The notes: a model not told the origin generated them from the letters alone. 64,000 bases of DNA from Acytostelium subglobosum LB1 (GCF_000787575.1 NW_012236529.1:372001-436000); one strand, 5' to 3'. Positions 44,326 to 56,731 are shown, numbered from the stretch's first letter. Program-made: numbers and translations.

Positions 44326-47300
44326 TTATGTTGCACTTGATTCGATGATTGTTCGCTGCCCTCTCAAGGGTGGCCTGACTTTGTGAATGAAGATGAATGG
44401 ACTTGGTGTAATTGAGCTACAAGTAGTAATATAACATTGATTGAGTTAGTGAACGATCATGATCATGATTGGAGATGGGATATACATACTTAAGAGAAAG
44501 TGGTGTGACGAATATATACTGCCTGTTGGTGTTCTCTTTGGCCTTGCCAAGGAGGAGATCGATACTGATACGACGATTGACTTCGTCCATGAAGACATCG
44601 AACTCGTCCATGGCTCTGAACGGACACTCCATGGCCTCCCAGAGGGATAGCAGCAGCGAGACGGTGGAGAATGATCGCTCACCGCCCGACAGTTGCTTGG
44701 TGTCGCCCTGCTTGGCGGGCGTCTTGTTGGGACCGCTGACGGGCGCCATCTTATTGAGTTGCACGTCGACCTTCAGTCGCTTTTCGTCGTGATCGAACTC
44801 GATGCCGCCAGAGTAGCCCTTCTTGGACAAAAAGATGTTGAAGTAGAGCGCCGTACGACGAGAGATCATCATACGGAACTTTTGCCACTTGGCAAAGCGC
44901 GCGTCCAGATGTGTCTTCATCTCCTGGTTGAACTTCCTTATGACCTCGCGCGTCTCCTTGACCTCGAGCAGACGCGACTGCGAGTCGCGGTACTGGGCGT
45001 ACACCTCTGCACGGTTGCGCTTGCCTCGCGACTCGTCCTCCAGCTTCTTGGTGGCCACCTGAATCTCCCTGATGAGCAGCTCGGGTACCTCGCGTGCCGT
45101 CACATTTACACGATTGCAGAACTGCTCGGCTTTGCTGCGCTCGGTTTCCAGCGTCTGCTTCTCCTCCTCGAGCTGCGCCTTCATCGCGTCAATCTTCCTC
45201 TGGACGTTCTGCGCCTTGACCAGCAGCGAGCCCTCCCTCTGTCTGTACTCGCGCTCCTTCCTCATCATCGCCTTGAGGTTGTTGTCCAGCGAATCCAGTT
45301 GAGCCTGCACGGCGTTCTTCTCCCTATCGATGGCGTTGATCTGTTGCATGAACGGCTTCTTCTTGTCTTCGATGCCCTTGCGCTCCTGCTCAAACTCCTT
45401 GATCTGCCTCTGAATGCCTTCGATCTCCTCGTCCATCTGATGTATGCCCTGCTCCAACTCCTCAGTCGAGTCCTCGGTCGACTCGACGATCGTCTCCTCA
45501 ATGTTCTTGACCTCGGTTCTCATGCCCCACAGACTCTTGTTCAGACGGCTGAGCTCCTGCTCCTTCCTGTTGATCTCGTTGGTGAGCTGTGTGTGCGCAG
45601 ACCTGGCCTGCTGCTCCTGCTGTCGCTTGATGTCGTAGTCTGGTCGCAGGTTGTCCATCTCGCCCCTGAGCGACTGGACGATGGCCTCGACGTTGGTACG
45701 CAGCATGGTGGCGTGGGCACCCCTACGCGCTGACGTAAAGTTGCGACCGGACCTTCCTGTAAATATACGGTCTCCTGTTATGGTGAGAGCGTCGTGTAGG
45801 TGATCTGGTTGCTGCTCATATATAATATGTTCTCCTTGCTCTCTAGTCTCCACCAGCACGCAAGAGTGTATCTTCCTCGCGTCGATCAAGTAGTTGAGTA
45901 CCTGAGGTGTGTCCGATTCCAATGCCCTTAGGATGGTCAGGTAGCTTGGGTCAATGTTCATTGAGAGTACATCGGGATAGACCTGATTGGAAAACTTGAC
46001 AATGATATACTCAAAGTCACTGGTGATTGATTGATTGATTGATATGTTAGCCAATACTCCACTTGGGTAGTGTTGCGTCGTCATCGACTACACTTACCGC
46101 ATGCCCAACTCCCTGGCCATGGCAGATATGAGCTCTCCATCCGCGTGGTTCTCAACGAGGAACGACTTGAGCATTGGATGTGTGATGCACGACTCGATGG
46201 CCAAGGCCCACTTCTCCTCCTTGACCTTGAGCCTCATGCCCAATGGTCCAATGGGCATTCTGCTGAAGCGTCTGGCGTTATCTTGGAGCTTCCTTAGCAG
46301 CGCGGGCATCTTCTCGCCATAGACTCGCGAGTTGTCGCCCTTGGACGCCTCGAGACCCTCAATCTGCTTCTGAAGCTTCGACATCTGATAGTTTACATTT
46401 TTGGTCAAGCCAGTCAGCTCATTCAGCACTCTCGAAGAGTCTGATTGATCACTCTTCAATGTGTTTAACTCTGTGCCAAGCTGTTGATTGATTGATTGAT
46501 TGATTATGAGTTAGCGAGTGGCGTGATTGAATGAATGAATGAGAGACTACAACATACCGTGTCTGCCCTGGCTTCACCCTCTTGGAGCTTGGCGTTCTTC
46601 TCTTGAATGGCATCGTACTTGCTCTGATTGTTCTTGGACTTTGCATTCTTGGTCTTGATCTCGTTGATGGCCAAGACCTGCTTCTGCTTGCGACCTCTGA
46701 AGATGTTCATACGCTTGACCTGATCATCGATCTTGGCCACCACCCTGGAGTCCTCTTTGGACACCTCGTACAGCTGCAGTTGAATGGCCTCCTTCCTGTC
46801 CTCGATCGGCTTGATAGTCTCGTTGATCTCTGTGGCCTTTTGTCTGGCCTGCTGTATCTCGCCCTCGATCTTTAGGATCATCGCATTACAGGCATCCATG
46901 TCGCCCTGCTCGTTGGCCGCCGTCTCCTGGAAGGTCTCAAACTCCTTTGACTTGCCGGCGATCGTCTTCTCCAACGCCACCACGTATGCCCATGCCAGCT
47001 TCTCTTTGAGGGTCGTGATCTTTTGTTCCAAGTTGACCACCTCCTCCAAGCTCTTGTACTCCTCCTTCAACTGCTCCACCTTCTTCTCCATCTCTCCAAT
47101 CATAATAGTCTTCTTGCTCAATGTCTGTTCAATGTTCTTGATATGATCGTCGATGAAGTTGTAGTCCTTCCTCATCTGGCCAAGTTGTGTAGCATTAAGG
47201 AATAACTAAATGATTGATTGCATGAATGAATGATGTAAGTGAGTGAGTGAGCAGACCAGTCGATCAATCAATCAATCAATCAAACCTAACATACGTTGTA

Positions 47301-48434
47301 CTTTGTCTGTGGAGTGGACTCATTGAGGAACTCTCTGCTGGTGTCCTGCATGAGAATGCACATTGGGTTGTCGATCTGGATGTTGAACTCCTCTAGGATG
47401 AGCGAGAGGTCGTTGTACCTTGTCGAGATGGTCTTCTTGCCTGTGTGATCTTTAAGCTTGTAGTTGGATGGGCCATTCTTATTGATCCTCCTCTCAATGA
47501 TAATCGAAGGTCCATACTCTTCAGGTCTATATGCATTTGGTCCTCTATTCCTCAGCTTTACAGATATCAGTGCATGGCTTGAAGAATGATTGATTGATGT
47601 TAATAATGATTGAATGATTGAGTGAGCAGGTGAGCTTACCTCGCGTCGTTCTTGACTAGATCTGTTAGCTTGTGACCTCTGTTGGTGAAGCCAGCCTTGG
47701 CACCAAGACAGATGATCAGTGCAACAAGTAGCGCACTCTGTTGTTTGAACGAATATGAATGAATGAGTGATGAGCATGTGATTGATTAAGCGAGCACGAG
47801 TGTATATAACATAACATACCTTGCCACTTCCATTCTCACCAGAGATAAAGTTGACGTTGGGACCGAGCTTGATCTCAAAGTGACGATGACACATGAAGTT
47901 CTCGAGAGTGATTGACTCGATGATGCCGAGCTCAGACTCATCCTGCTCGTTGATTGCGTTGACATCGTCGTCCATCTCCTCATCAGAAGTGTCTTCATCT
48001 TGGACCTTTGTATTGGTCTTGCGTTGTTGGGGTGCAGCAGCAGCAGCAGCCTTTGCTCCGTGTCCATTGCTGCTGGCATGTCCATTCATGTTGCCATTGC
48101 CTTTACCATTGCCATTGCCATTGCCATTGCCGTTTCCATTAGACTGTTGTTGCCTGCTCCTTGAGGATGAGATTGGTGTGATTGGCTGTGAATGTTGAGC
48201 ATTGTTGTTGTTGATGATGTCACCATCCATCGACACATCAATCACTATATCCTCTAGACTACTGTTGAATGGGTCTTGTGATGCGCTTGATGATCTTGTC
48301 GTGGTCGTCGTGGTCGTGGTCGTTGTAGTTCTTTTCAATCTCTTATGATTGCCACCATTTGGTTGAGAGCTCTCCACCTCATCATCCTCCTCCTCCTCCT
48401 CACTACTATCCTGTTGCTTTCTCTTTCCAACCAT
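44326..48434 (-). CDS. smc6: SMC6, structural maintenance of chromosomes protein 6
   Basis: Seven exons (48434-47820, 47737-47640, 47577-47295, 47205-46558, 46480-46098, 46019-44490, 44416-44326) give 1215 residues. After a disordered acidic and Gly/Asn-rich N-terminus comes the head: ENFMCHRHFEIKLGPNVNFI, then Walker A GENGSGKS (199-206). KYN/LFLNATQLGQM across intron 3 matches the SMC6 signature and fixes that splice. Coiled coils flank a hinge near residues 600-720. The C-terminal head has LSGGERSFSTV (about 1118) and Walker B FRAMDEFDVFMDE. SMC6 pairs with SMC5 in a SUMO-ligase complex for repair and replication-fork stability. It is tail-to-tail with the 42614 gene, 160 bp apart. Confidence 0.94.
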
Positions 48435-48847
48435 TATTATCTCTAATTATTATTATTATTATTTAACAATAAAATGTTTGATTGATTTGATGTTTGATAT
48501 TATTGAATATCTAATGTGACTGTGTTGTACACATTAACATTGAGTATATATGTATGTATGTATGAATATAATAATTTAAATATAAATAAATGTTGACGTT
48601 ACTGGCTATGAACTAAAGCCTTTGCATTCGCGTCTTTCATTCATTATGTAGAGTGAGTCCTTCAATGTGCTTGCTCACCCACTTTCTTTCCTTCTTTGTT
48701 TTTTTGATTTTTTGTTTTTTCCAAATAAACGAATTGAATTGGAGCGCAAGTTCCAATTCTAACTTCAAGTTTGAGTACCTTAAAACTTATTTATTAATAG
48801 TCCAAGTTAATATTTATAACTAGTAATAGTAATAGTAATACTAAATA
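48435..48847. promoter_or_regulatory. Divergent promoter region of SMC6 and the tail-anchored protein gene
   Basis: Start codons on opposite strands bound this 413-bp AT-rich stretch. It contains a T-rich patch at 48690-48720 and repeats of AGTAAT at about 48820. No specific site recognised. Confidence 0.45.
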
Positions 48848-49628
48848 ATGACGACAAGACAGAGACAAAAGATACAAGATATCAATACAGGTGATGATGC
48901 ATCATTGCTCAATCAAACAACATTCCATTCATTTGTTGCTCGTGCTAGACATGAAGCATTGACATCTTGTGATTACTTCAAGTTGCACACCTCTGATACA
49001 GATCGTTCAATTGATAATCTATATGAAGAGTTTCATATTGTATGTATGACATTGATTACATAAAGTGTTTGAATGATCACTAACTCATCGCGATGTAATA
49101 GTGCATGACTATGTATGATAGGACTAATGTCATTGATGTTGTTATTGGTGATGATTATGAACAGATACAGACCACATCAAGTCTGGTCAATGAACTTGAC
49201 TTTATACTTGAGACATTGAATGATCGATCGGCCAACATACCTTTGTTTGCAAAGGAGGTAAGTGGATGAGTGAGCGATGTCGCCCGAATGTACCATGTAC
49301 ACTCTAACTAACGCAAACATACACCATTGAATAGATAAGCCAGAAGTTGATTGATAACAAAGCATTCATTGCTAATATGCAGAGAAGAGTTGATACGAAT
49401 GATACAAACTTGAAGTACTTCAAGTCTGTATTGCTGCAGGCAAAGAGAAGGCTTGTGAATGGAGGTGCCGATGAATCAGACTCGATCATATCAAACAACA
49501 ACAGTAACAACAACAACAACAACAAGGAGCGAACGACCGTCAGTTCAATCTCACTGGTATACACTCTGTTGCCAGTGGGTGCAGCACTCATGGCTCTATT
49601 CATTGCCACAATCGTCTACTATTGGTGA
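48848..49628 (+). CDS. Tail-anchored helical protein (possibly SNARE-related)
   Basis: Three exons (48848-49039, 49165-49257, 49335-49628), both introns phase 0, encode 192 residues. Most of the chain is predicted helix (SLVNELDFILETLNDRSA; NKAFIANMQRRVDTNDTN). It ends in one hydrophobic segment (LVYTLLPVGAALMALFIATI, then VYYW), which makes it a tail-anchored protein of the ER, Golgi or endosomes. An Asn tract precedes the anchor. The layout is like that of small SNAREs or Use1/Sec20-type factors, but I cannot point to a clear SNARE zero layer, so no family is assigned. Confidence 0.8.
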
Positions 49629-50534
49629 TATCCTATCCCCCATCTCATCCTACTTCCCCAGCGATGATCATCAAACCTTCACAGTCAGTCAGCCATTCAT
49701 CAGTCAGTCTTGCAGGACTGACTGAACAACTCCATCATACATTGGAGAAAGAATGTTGCCATTCATACTGAGTCGAATGGACTTTTCCATACGTGCTTGG
49801 CATGAGTCAACCATGGTAGCGGCCCAGTTGGCGACACAATAGACCAAATGGTAATTTGGCTTGGCTTGGCTTTTAGCTCGACACTATTGCGATCACATCC
49901 ATCATTAATGGCAAGAGAGAGAGAGAGAGAGAGTGGACAATATTGACCAAGATAGCAAGATGGACAAGTCCACATTGTCACTCTCTCACCTCACATCAAG
50001 AACCCGATGTTCAATTAATACAATGTGTGAATCTAACTTCATTGAATCCATGGTGATATACGACTCCTAAAGTGTTGGACTCTGATTGGTGAAGACAGCA
50101 AAGATCGAAGAATAAGTTCCCATTAGTATTAGTTTCCAGGTCCAGCCTAATATATTACGTGAGATCACATTCACATGTCATAACATTCACTAACACAAAA
50201 ACTCCGAACGCGTAGGACTACAACAGATGGATTACCAAAGGTGAGCGTGTGTGTCGAACAATGTGCGCCACAACCACATCCATCGTTGTAACAACATTGA
50301 ATACCATTTCCATTCATATTGACACTCTTGACATTGTGGTCTCATTCGTTTCGCTGCATTTAGAAGGTGTCGGTTGGTCAAAGACAATGAAAAACGTGTG
50401 TTGTGGGGTGTGTGGGTGGGGTTAGGCCGACCGAAGCCTAAGTGAAGCCTCACACGATACATGCAGGGCAGTTGGTAATAGAGATAAAGATAGATCATTG
50501 TTGGATTCTTGAAGTTTTGAATTCAATGACTGTA

Positions 50535-50587
50535 CTTTGACTAAAGTCAAAGAAGGAGTGACAGGGGGAACGTTCCCCGGCCGGGGG
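50535..50587. other. Cluster of perfect palindromes
   Basis: CTTTGACT-AA-AGTCAAAG (50535-50552) is followed by GGGGAACGTTCCCC (50565-50578), which overlaps CCCCGGCCGGGG (50575-50586). All are exact. The local sequence is extremely GC-rich for this genome. Confidence 0.6.
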
Positions 50588-51737
50588 TGTGTACTGAGAT
50601 GGTGGCAGCATGGTGGTGCTTGGTGATAGGCCGAGTATCAGTGTCAGAGTGTGGGGGTGGACTGAGCAGGAAGCTGCCGCTGTACAGTTACTTCCCAAAT
50701 CTCACAAAGTGATCTGACATTCGTTGTCCTACTCCTATCTATCTTGTCAATCTTACCCCAGCCACCCCCACCCGCCCATCAACCTGCTTGGCCCCCACCC
50801 GACTGTCCTACCAATATGGTAACATCCAAGTCCTAATATAACCAAGAGTAGTGGAATTATAGGTAGATCGATGTATAGATAGATACAACAGTTAAAGATT
50901 GATATATATACTTATATTCCAATGTCATCTTCAAAGTCCATTACCTTGAACTATCAATCAAGTAATATATAACTTCACCTATCTGTTTATCTTCTACATC
51001 ATTCTATGTTGAATAATAATTATATCCAATTATCTCTAATACATCAATCACTTGTTTGTATGTATCATTCATTCAATCAATCACTCAATCACTCAATCAA
51101 TCAACATGTCTTCATGAACCCATTCATTATCTGCAAAGCCATCAACCCATCTGTCACCCAACCACAATTCCCATGATCACACAGACTTGTGTAGCCATAG
51201 TTATCATCATTCATTCGCCCCCATTCGATTCGGCACTTCATCCATCACACACATCCACACACTTATACTTTGCCAATTGCAAACATGTTTGTCGTTCGTT
51301 TGCCATCAACTACACGCATGGTCGCACGATTGTACTTTGGGACCACGCTAAGACACACACGCACACTTCACTTGTTTGTTATTGTTGTTGTTGCTTAAGG
51401 TAAAGCAAGAGGTGCGCATAGGGTGCTGCATGCATTGGACCAACCATACCACTTCATTCATCGACGCTACTCGTCTACTCCTCACTTTACTCTACTCTTC
51501 TTTGGAAGAAGATGTTGTTGTTAGAGAGAGCAGAGTTAGATTAGATTAGATTTTGTTAATAGACACAATAATTTAAATATTTAAATGTCTAATGTTGTTG
51601 CAATGGTCACAATTCAATGTATTATCCACATGTTTGCAACTTAAAATGACGAGAGAAAGACAACTCGGTAGTGACCACGGCAGTTGATGCGCATCTGTCA
51701 TCGTCTCTACGGTCGATCATACAACCCTCATCCGGAT

Positions 51738-51776
51738 GTCAATGGCCCGCATTAGTATGCGGGCATCGCCATTGAC
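51738..51776. other. Long two-part hairpin
   Basis: GTCAATGGC (51738-51746) pairs with GCCATTGAC (51768-51776). Inside it CCGCAT (51747-51752) pairs with ATGCGG (51757-51762) around a TAGT loop. One five-base bulge interrupts 15 perfect pairs. It could be a structured RNA or a DNA cruciform. Confidence 0.5.
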
Positions 51777-51956
51777 CACACTCACAATCATACACATACG
51801 GCTATTCAAAAGCTGATCAACTCTTTTTTTTTTTTTATTCGGCTTGTGGAGACAGTCCGGCCCAAGTGGCCCACCTCTCATTGCCAACGACGTCGTAAAA
51901 TGTAAAATATCAGCAAAAACGATCACATCAATCGCTGCATTTGTCATTGAAAAAAC

Positions 51957-52182
51957 CGTGGGCCAGTTCCTTTGCTTGTAACGACATTATTGCCTCTGGA
52001 AAGCTTGCTACCACAAAGCGAATGGTGTTCGTCGAGTTGAGAACAGTCCTCTGCGGCAACTGGCCCACACGGCAGGCAATGTCGCCAAAACAAACCCCCA
52101 CACGAGTGTTGTATCTCATAAAGATATCTAGTGTGGTCCCGGCCTCACGAGGCCATAGCCCAATACTAAAAGTATGTGGGGG
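51957..52182. other. Foldback-rich GC island (structured RNA or decayed DNA transposon)
   Basis: Exact inverted pairs: GTGGGCCAGTT (51958-51968) with AACTGGCCCAC (52058-52068); CGACATT...GCC (51982-51994) with GGCAATGTCG (52075-52084); CCCCCACA (52095-52102) with TGTGGGGG (52175-52182); and the local hairpin GGCCTCACGAGGCC (52141-52154). The first two pairs cross, as in a pseudoknot. The minus strand also has two ORFs (52200-51928 and 51947-51717) that read faintly like a PIF/Harbinger transposase with a frameshift between them. Both readings remain open. Confidence 0.35.
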
Positions 52183-53102
52183 CCACTCATACACACACAC
52201 TCTCTCTCACTAACACACTATGTTGATAGAGATAGATAGTTAGATACGATGTACTACCATCAACAGCCTATCCTATTAATTAAATTATATTTTAATTGAC
52301 CTATGCTGTCTGATGGTGAGCAGAGGATCAGACTGATGGGCACCCGTCAGGTTGTCTGTCTCAATCACACATGTCCTGATTTCCCAACATCAGACCAACA
52401 ACAAACAAACAACAACAACAACAACCCAGCCGGCCAGTCAGTCAGCTGCCATTGCATCCTCCAATTCCACTTGCCTTCCTCCATCCATCAATCAATCATC
52501 CCAATATCTATCCATTCCATTCCATCAATCATCATCACTTTACACACACATACATCAATATTCATATACACACATAACATTACCTTTACCCTTTTTTACC
52601 TTACCAATACCTACCCTTGATTCACCAGTGCTGTTTGCTTAATTCAATCAGCCAGTCTCTTCTTCGCTTCTTCCTCCAGTCTCTTCACCATCCTGCACCA
52701 TCCACTGCAATCCATCCACATACCANTATCACCCATCCACCTCTATGCTTAGCTCATCATCATCAACAACATCATTACCATCAACAACATCTCCACCAAA
52801 GTCAACAACTTATTAATCCTTTTAAACAATCCTATCTCTACCTTCCTACTTTTTTTCCCCTCCTCCCCTTCACCTATAGCTCCGGAACAACCGTACCCAT
52901 AGGCTATACACCAACCATCTCCAAAGTCCCACTTTAACCTCTCAATACAATTACCATTGTACCTGCAATCACAGTCCGATATACTGAAATATATCACAAT
53001 CAATCAAGTCGTCAATTCCACCCCCAACACACACAATCACTCATATAACAATCCCAGTTTCCACCTTTTTCCAATCACATCAACTCATCAAATCATACAA
53101 TA

Positions 53103-53992
53103 ATGACTTCAGCCACATCCACCAACACATCTACATCCACATCCATGGATAACCAACAACAATCCAGAAGTAGTGCCTACCAGAGAATGTTCAAGAAGCT
53201 GCTGCAGCACCGCTCACAGCTCACCCAGAAGCCTCTGGAGGCCGAGAGAATCGTCGCATCATACAAAGTGTACGGCTGGTTGAACAAGCATGACCCAGCC
53301 TACAAGTCGACCGCCTTCCGCCGTGAGGTGCTCGTCGCCATCGACGAGATCTTTGAGATCGTTTTGGCCATCCTGGACATGATGAAGTGCTCATCAAACC
53401 TCCTGGTGCCCATCATCATCTACGCCGACAAGTTTGTAAATAGAAGTGGTATCAAGCACAATCAACTGTTCAATCTGTTGCTCACAAGGTATGTCTCCAA
53501 TATTCATTTCCAAGTCAATCTATCCATATACTAACATTCAATCACAACAGCTGCATCGTCACACTTAAGTTCTGGTCCGAGTCCACTCAGGTCAACAACG
53601 CCATCATTGCTGAGATCTTCAACTTTTCGCTGAAGGACATCAACTTGATGGAGCGTCGCTTCCTGGTGGCCATTGATTACAGCCTGTGTCTGTCATCTCT
53701 GGACGTTGCCGCCTTCCTGCTGAACCTGTTCGAGTCACAACACTTCTTCCTGTCTTCGTTCGAGCACCCCTTTGACAACGCACCCCAGCTGGTCAGGAAG
53801 CCTGCCGAGCTGATGCAGTTCCAGCAACAACAGCTTCAACAGCACTTCCTGATGCAGCAGCAGATGGAGCTCCAGATCCAGCAGCAGCAGCTACAACAGC
53901 AGCAACAACAACACTTCTATAACAACAACAAGTCACAACAACAACAAGTTTACATGGAGTACCAATCATCCAATCAGATGATCACTTGCTAG
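53103..53992 (+). CDS. Pho80-type cyclin-domain protein
   Basis: Two exons (53103-53488, 53551-53992) encode 275 residues. After a Ser/Thr-rich start, residues about 30-215 form a cyclin fold: LLVPIIIYADKFVNRSGIKH, then NQLFNLLLTSCIVTLKFWSE across the intron, and SLKDINLMERRFLVAIDYSL, which keeps the family's order of a mid-domain Lys and a Leu-Glu pair. This resembles PHO80-like and CNPPD1-like cyclins, which partner CDK5/Pho85-class kinases in nutrient or developmental control. The last 70 residues are a Gln tract and a Tyr/Gln tail. The coding part is GC-rich against a very C- and T-rich upstream region. Confidence 0.85.
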
Positions 53993-54630
53993 GCCCAACC
54001 TAGCACTATTATATATATCCATATATTATATATCTTATATATATTATCCATTCCATATATAACTCTATCTCTATATAACAACTTTTACCTTGAGGAACCA
54101 AACATCCAACATCCATTGCCATGCCAAGCCAATCCTGTCACCAATCAATTTCCACCACTCCCATACCCCATCACCCGACTATCATACCATATAACAACAA
54201 CAACAACAACAATAATAATAATAATAATAATCCAATCCGATCGAACATGGATTAACAATCAAGCAATCAACTCAATCACTCATGGCCAACTTCAATTCAT
54301 ACACATACTACACCATTCCTCAGCCAACCCTTCTTCTCCTTTTTTCCCCTTCCATTGCCCCACCGGCCAACTTGCTGGTTAGCAGTTAACTCCAATACTT
54401 TACCTTGGACTCCGAATCAATTGAATAAAACCCTTAATACCAAAACTTCCAAAGACTGTCTCTTTGATTGACTGATAGAGTTGGACATGGCGTTGGCCAC
54501 ATATGCCATTCATGACTTTGGTTGATGATCGGATCGCGATCAATCGATCGGTGATCCACCTTGGTAGGTTGGCGAATGTACATGTATATATTTATTGTTT
54601 GGGATGGATTATTGATGGTAGTGGCCATGT
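53993..54630. other. Convergent 3' region, nothing recognised
   Basis: Lies between the stop of the cyclin gene (plus) and the stop of the SLC44 gene (minus). It contains AT-rich repeats at 54010-54060, a (CAA)n(TAA)n tract at 54195-54232, and no gene. Confidence 0.5.
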
Positions 54631-56731
54631 CTAGCAACATGGAATATGGCCTCCATCAATAAACTTCTTCAGTGAACCACGAGCAAAGTATGGCTTCTCG
54701 GCTGATCCATCATTCCTCTCACTATCCTCACAGAAACATAGCAACATCGTATCAATAGCCATATGGTACACAGACATGAATCCTCCAGCAATAAAGAATG
54801 CAATGAATCCAATTAACTAATTATATTAATTAACCGATATGTTAGTAATTGATTGATTGATTGATTGAATAGATATTGTGGAAATACATACTATAACAGG
54901 TACAACATAGAATCCAGAGTTATCCACACGTTGGAGGACGTAGAATGCGATACCAACTGTTACTACAGTGATGAGTATACGTCCAAGGAATAACAAGAAT
55001 GAACTTATTACACTCACGGCAGCCACTCTCAACACATTGCTAACAATCAATGAGAATCCACGTCTTGCTCCTTTACAGAATGAGTATCCATAGATTGATA
55101 TCTAAGTATGATTGATTGAGTGAGTGAGTATGATTGAGAATGGATGGATGATTGACCAACATACCATAATATAAGCATTCTCATCAATAAACTTGATAAA
55201 CCTCTCGAAGCAACCGAGGAGACAGTCGAGACATTTGAGGACGAAACGTGCGAGGTATGCCTCTTTGCCTTTGAACTTCTTCTCGATCAAGCGGAGCATC
55301 CATCGAATGAATTGTACGACGGCCAGGATGAGTGAGCCAAGCGCCAGTGAGCCAAGATGGTAGCGTAGCACGCGGAAGAATGACTTCCACACGGGGAAGT
55401 ACGGTGTGTCCTTCTTGTTCATTACCCAATACCAAAGTGCAATGGCACCGGCTATAGTGCACTGGTTAACGGCCAATATGAATGCGTACGTCCATAACAG
55501 TCCAAAGAAGTGATAGAGCTGCAGATAGGTCAGCTTGCGACTGGGCAGGAAGCCCAGGAACACGCCGTTATCGTCGTAGGTGGCCGTGCCGGCCGTGGCG
55601 AGGTACACTGTGATCACGGTCCAGTATGCAATGAAGGCGCACAGCACGACAAAGATGAATACGGGGAAGAAGAAGATGGAGGGCATGGTGCCGACCGCCC
55701 TGCTCGACTCCTTGATGATGCCAATGGCCAGACGAATACGCGAGATCATGGCCAACACGATCAATGCCAGGATGCCTGTTATGCAACATAGTATGATGAA
55801 GATAACCTTGAGCGCCAGAACATTGTCGTACTGCAGAGGCAGACGTTGGTTGGGTGGGATCGAGTTGTAGGTGTCCTGTGCCTTCTGCCATTGATAATAC
55901 ACCTGGACACACAGCAGACTCAGCAAGGCAATCACGCCCAGCACGGTGGCCCACGTCAGCAGACCGGCCAAGAAACGCAGCAGGAAGATGTAGATGAGGC
56001 CGGCGGCCAGGGCCACCAGCGCGCCATAGACAATGTAGCGCCAGTCCTCCACGATGTCTGTGAACAGCTTGTTGGACGTCTCGCCAAAGTTGTCGCTGAT
56101 GATCTGGAACACCTTGTCGGCGATGGAGCTCGTGGCGTTGGTGAGCTCGGTGGGCACGCAGCGATTGAGCACGGGGGTGGACGCGATGCTGCCCATGCAC
56201 GTGCCATTGGGGAACACCTGGTCCATTGCTGGCGTGGTGTCGTAGGCGCAGATGAGCTCGGTTTCATTCGAGGGGATCAAATACGTCACGGTGGGGCATT
56301 GATTGACACATATCGCGCGGTATGATGTGAGCAATGGATAATATATAAAGTAGACGTACTTCTCGTTCGTAAAGTCCTTTGAATAGTTTGATGGAATCTT
56401 TCCTGCCTTTACATTATCAATTCCACATGTGTTACCTTGATAGTCTGTTCCATAAAGTAATCTATGATTGTTTGATTGATTGTGTGATTGTGATTGTTCC
56501 AGGGAGTCAATAAGCATGTTCCATTATCATTATCATGATCCATGACCTCTCATACCTCTTTGGATCACCCTCTCTTAGACCATATACAGCGACAATGATC
56601 ATTCCAGCCCAAAAGGCAATGAAAAGGAGCAGGAAGAAACAATCATGGCACTTCCTCTTGGCATAGACTCCCTTGTTCCTTATCACTTCATGTGATTTCT
56701 TAACATGACTCTCTTTCTGATGTTCTGTCAT
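54631..56731 (-). CDS. Choline transporter-like protein (SLC44/CTL)
   Basis: Four exons (56731-56556, 56461-55165, 55101-54892, 54816-54631) encode 622 residues. Typical CTL architecture: a cytosolic start (residues 1-28, Lys-rich), a first membrane helix (FFLLLFIAFWAGMIIVAVYG), a long outer loop with several Cys (NTCGIDN, NQCPT, ELICAYD), then about nine further helices. The core includes RFLAGLLTWATVLGVIAL and, in the last exons, ISIYGYSFCKGARRGFSLIV, a stretch conserved in this family. The last helix is followed by PCC. The transporter moves choline or related cations and supplies phospholipid synthesis. The 42-residue C-terminal tail has an FARGSLKKF motif. Confidence 0.93.

Larger units (their letters stand above)
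49629..53102. other. 3.5-kb gene-free stretch with structured GC-rich islands
   Basis: The longest gap between called genes. It contains a GC-rich palindrome cluster near 50535-50587, a C-rich stretch at 50750-50810, a strong hairpin at 51738-51776, a foldback-rich island at 51957-52182, and pyrimidine-rich DNA from 52380 to 53100 leading into the cyclin gene. One ambiguous base is at 52736. ORFs here have no recognised domain. Confidence 0.5.

Noticed and set aside
44693-45733. 346-codon Leu-rich plus-strand ORF
   Set aside because: Antisense to the SMC6 coiled-coil exon; Leu richness is the complement of Lys/Glu/Gln codons.
51717-52200. Firm call of a PIF/Harbinger transposase
   Set aside because: Resemblance is faint, no terminal inverted repeats or target duplication were seen, and nested inverted repeats point to a structured RNA as much.
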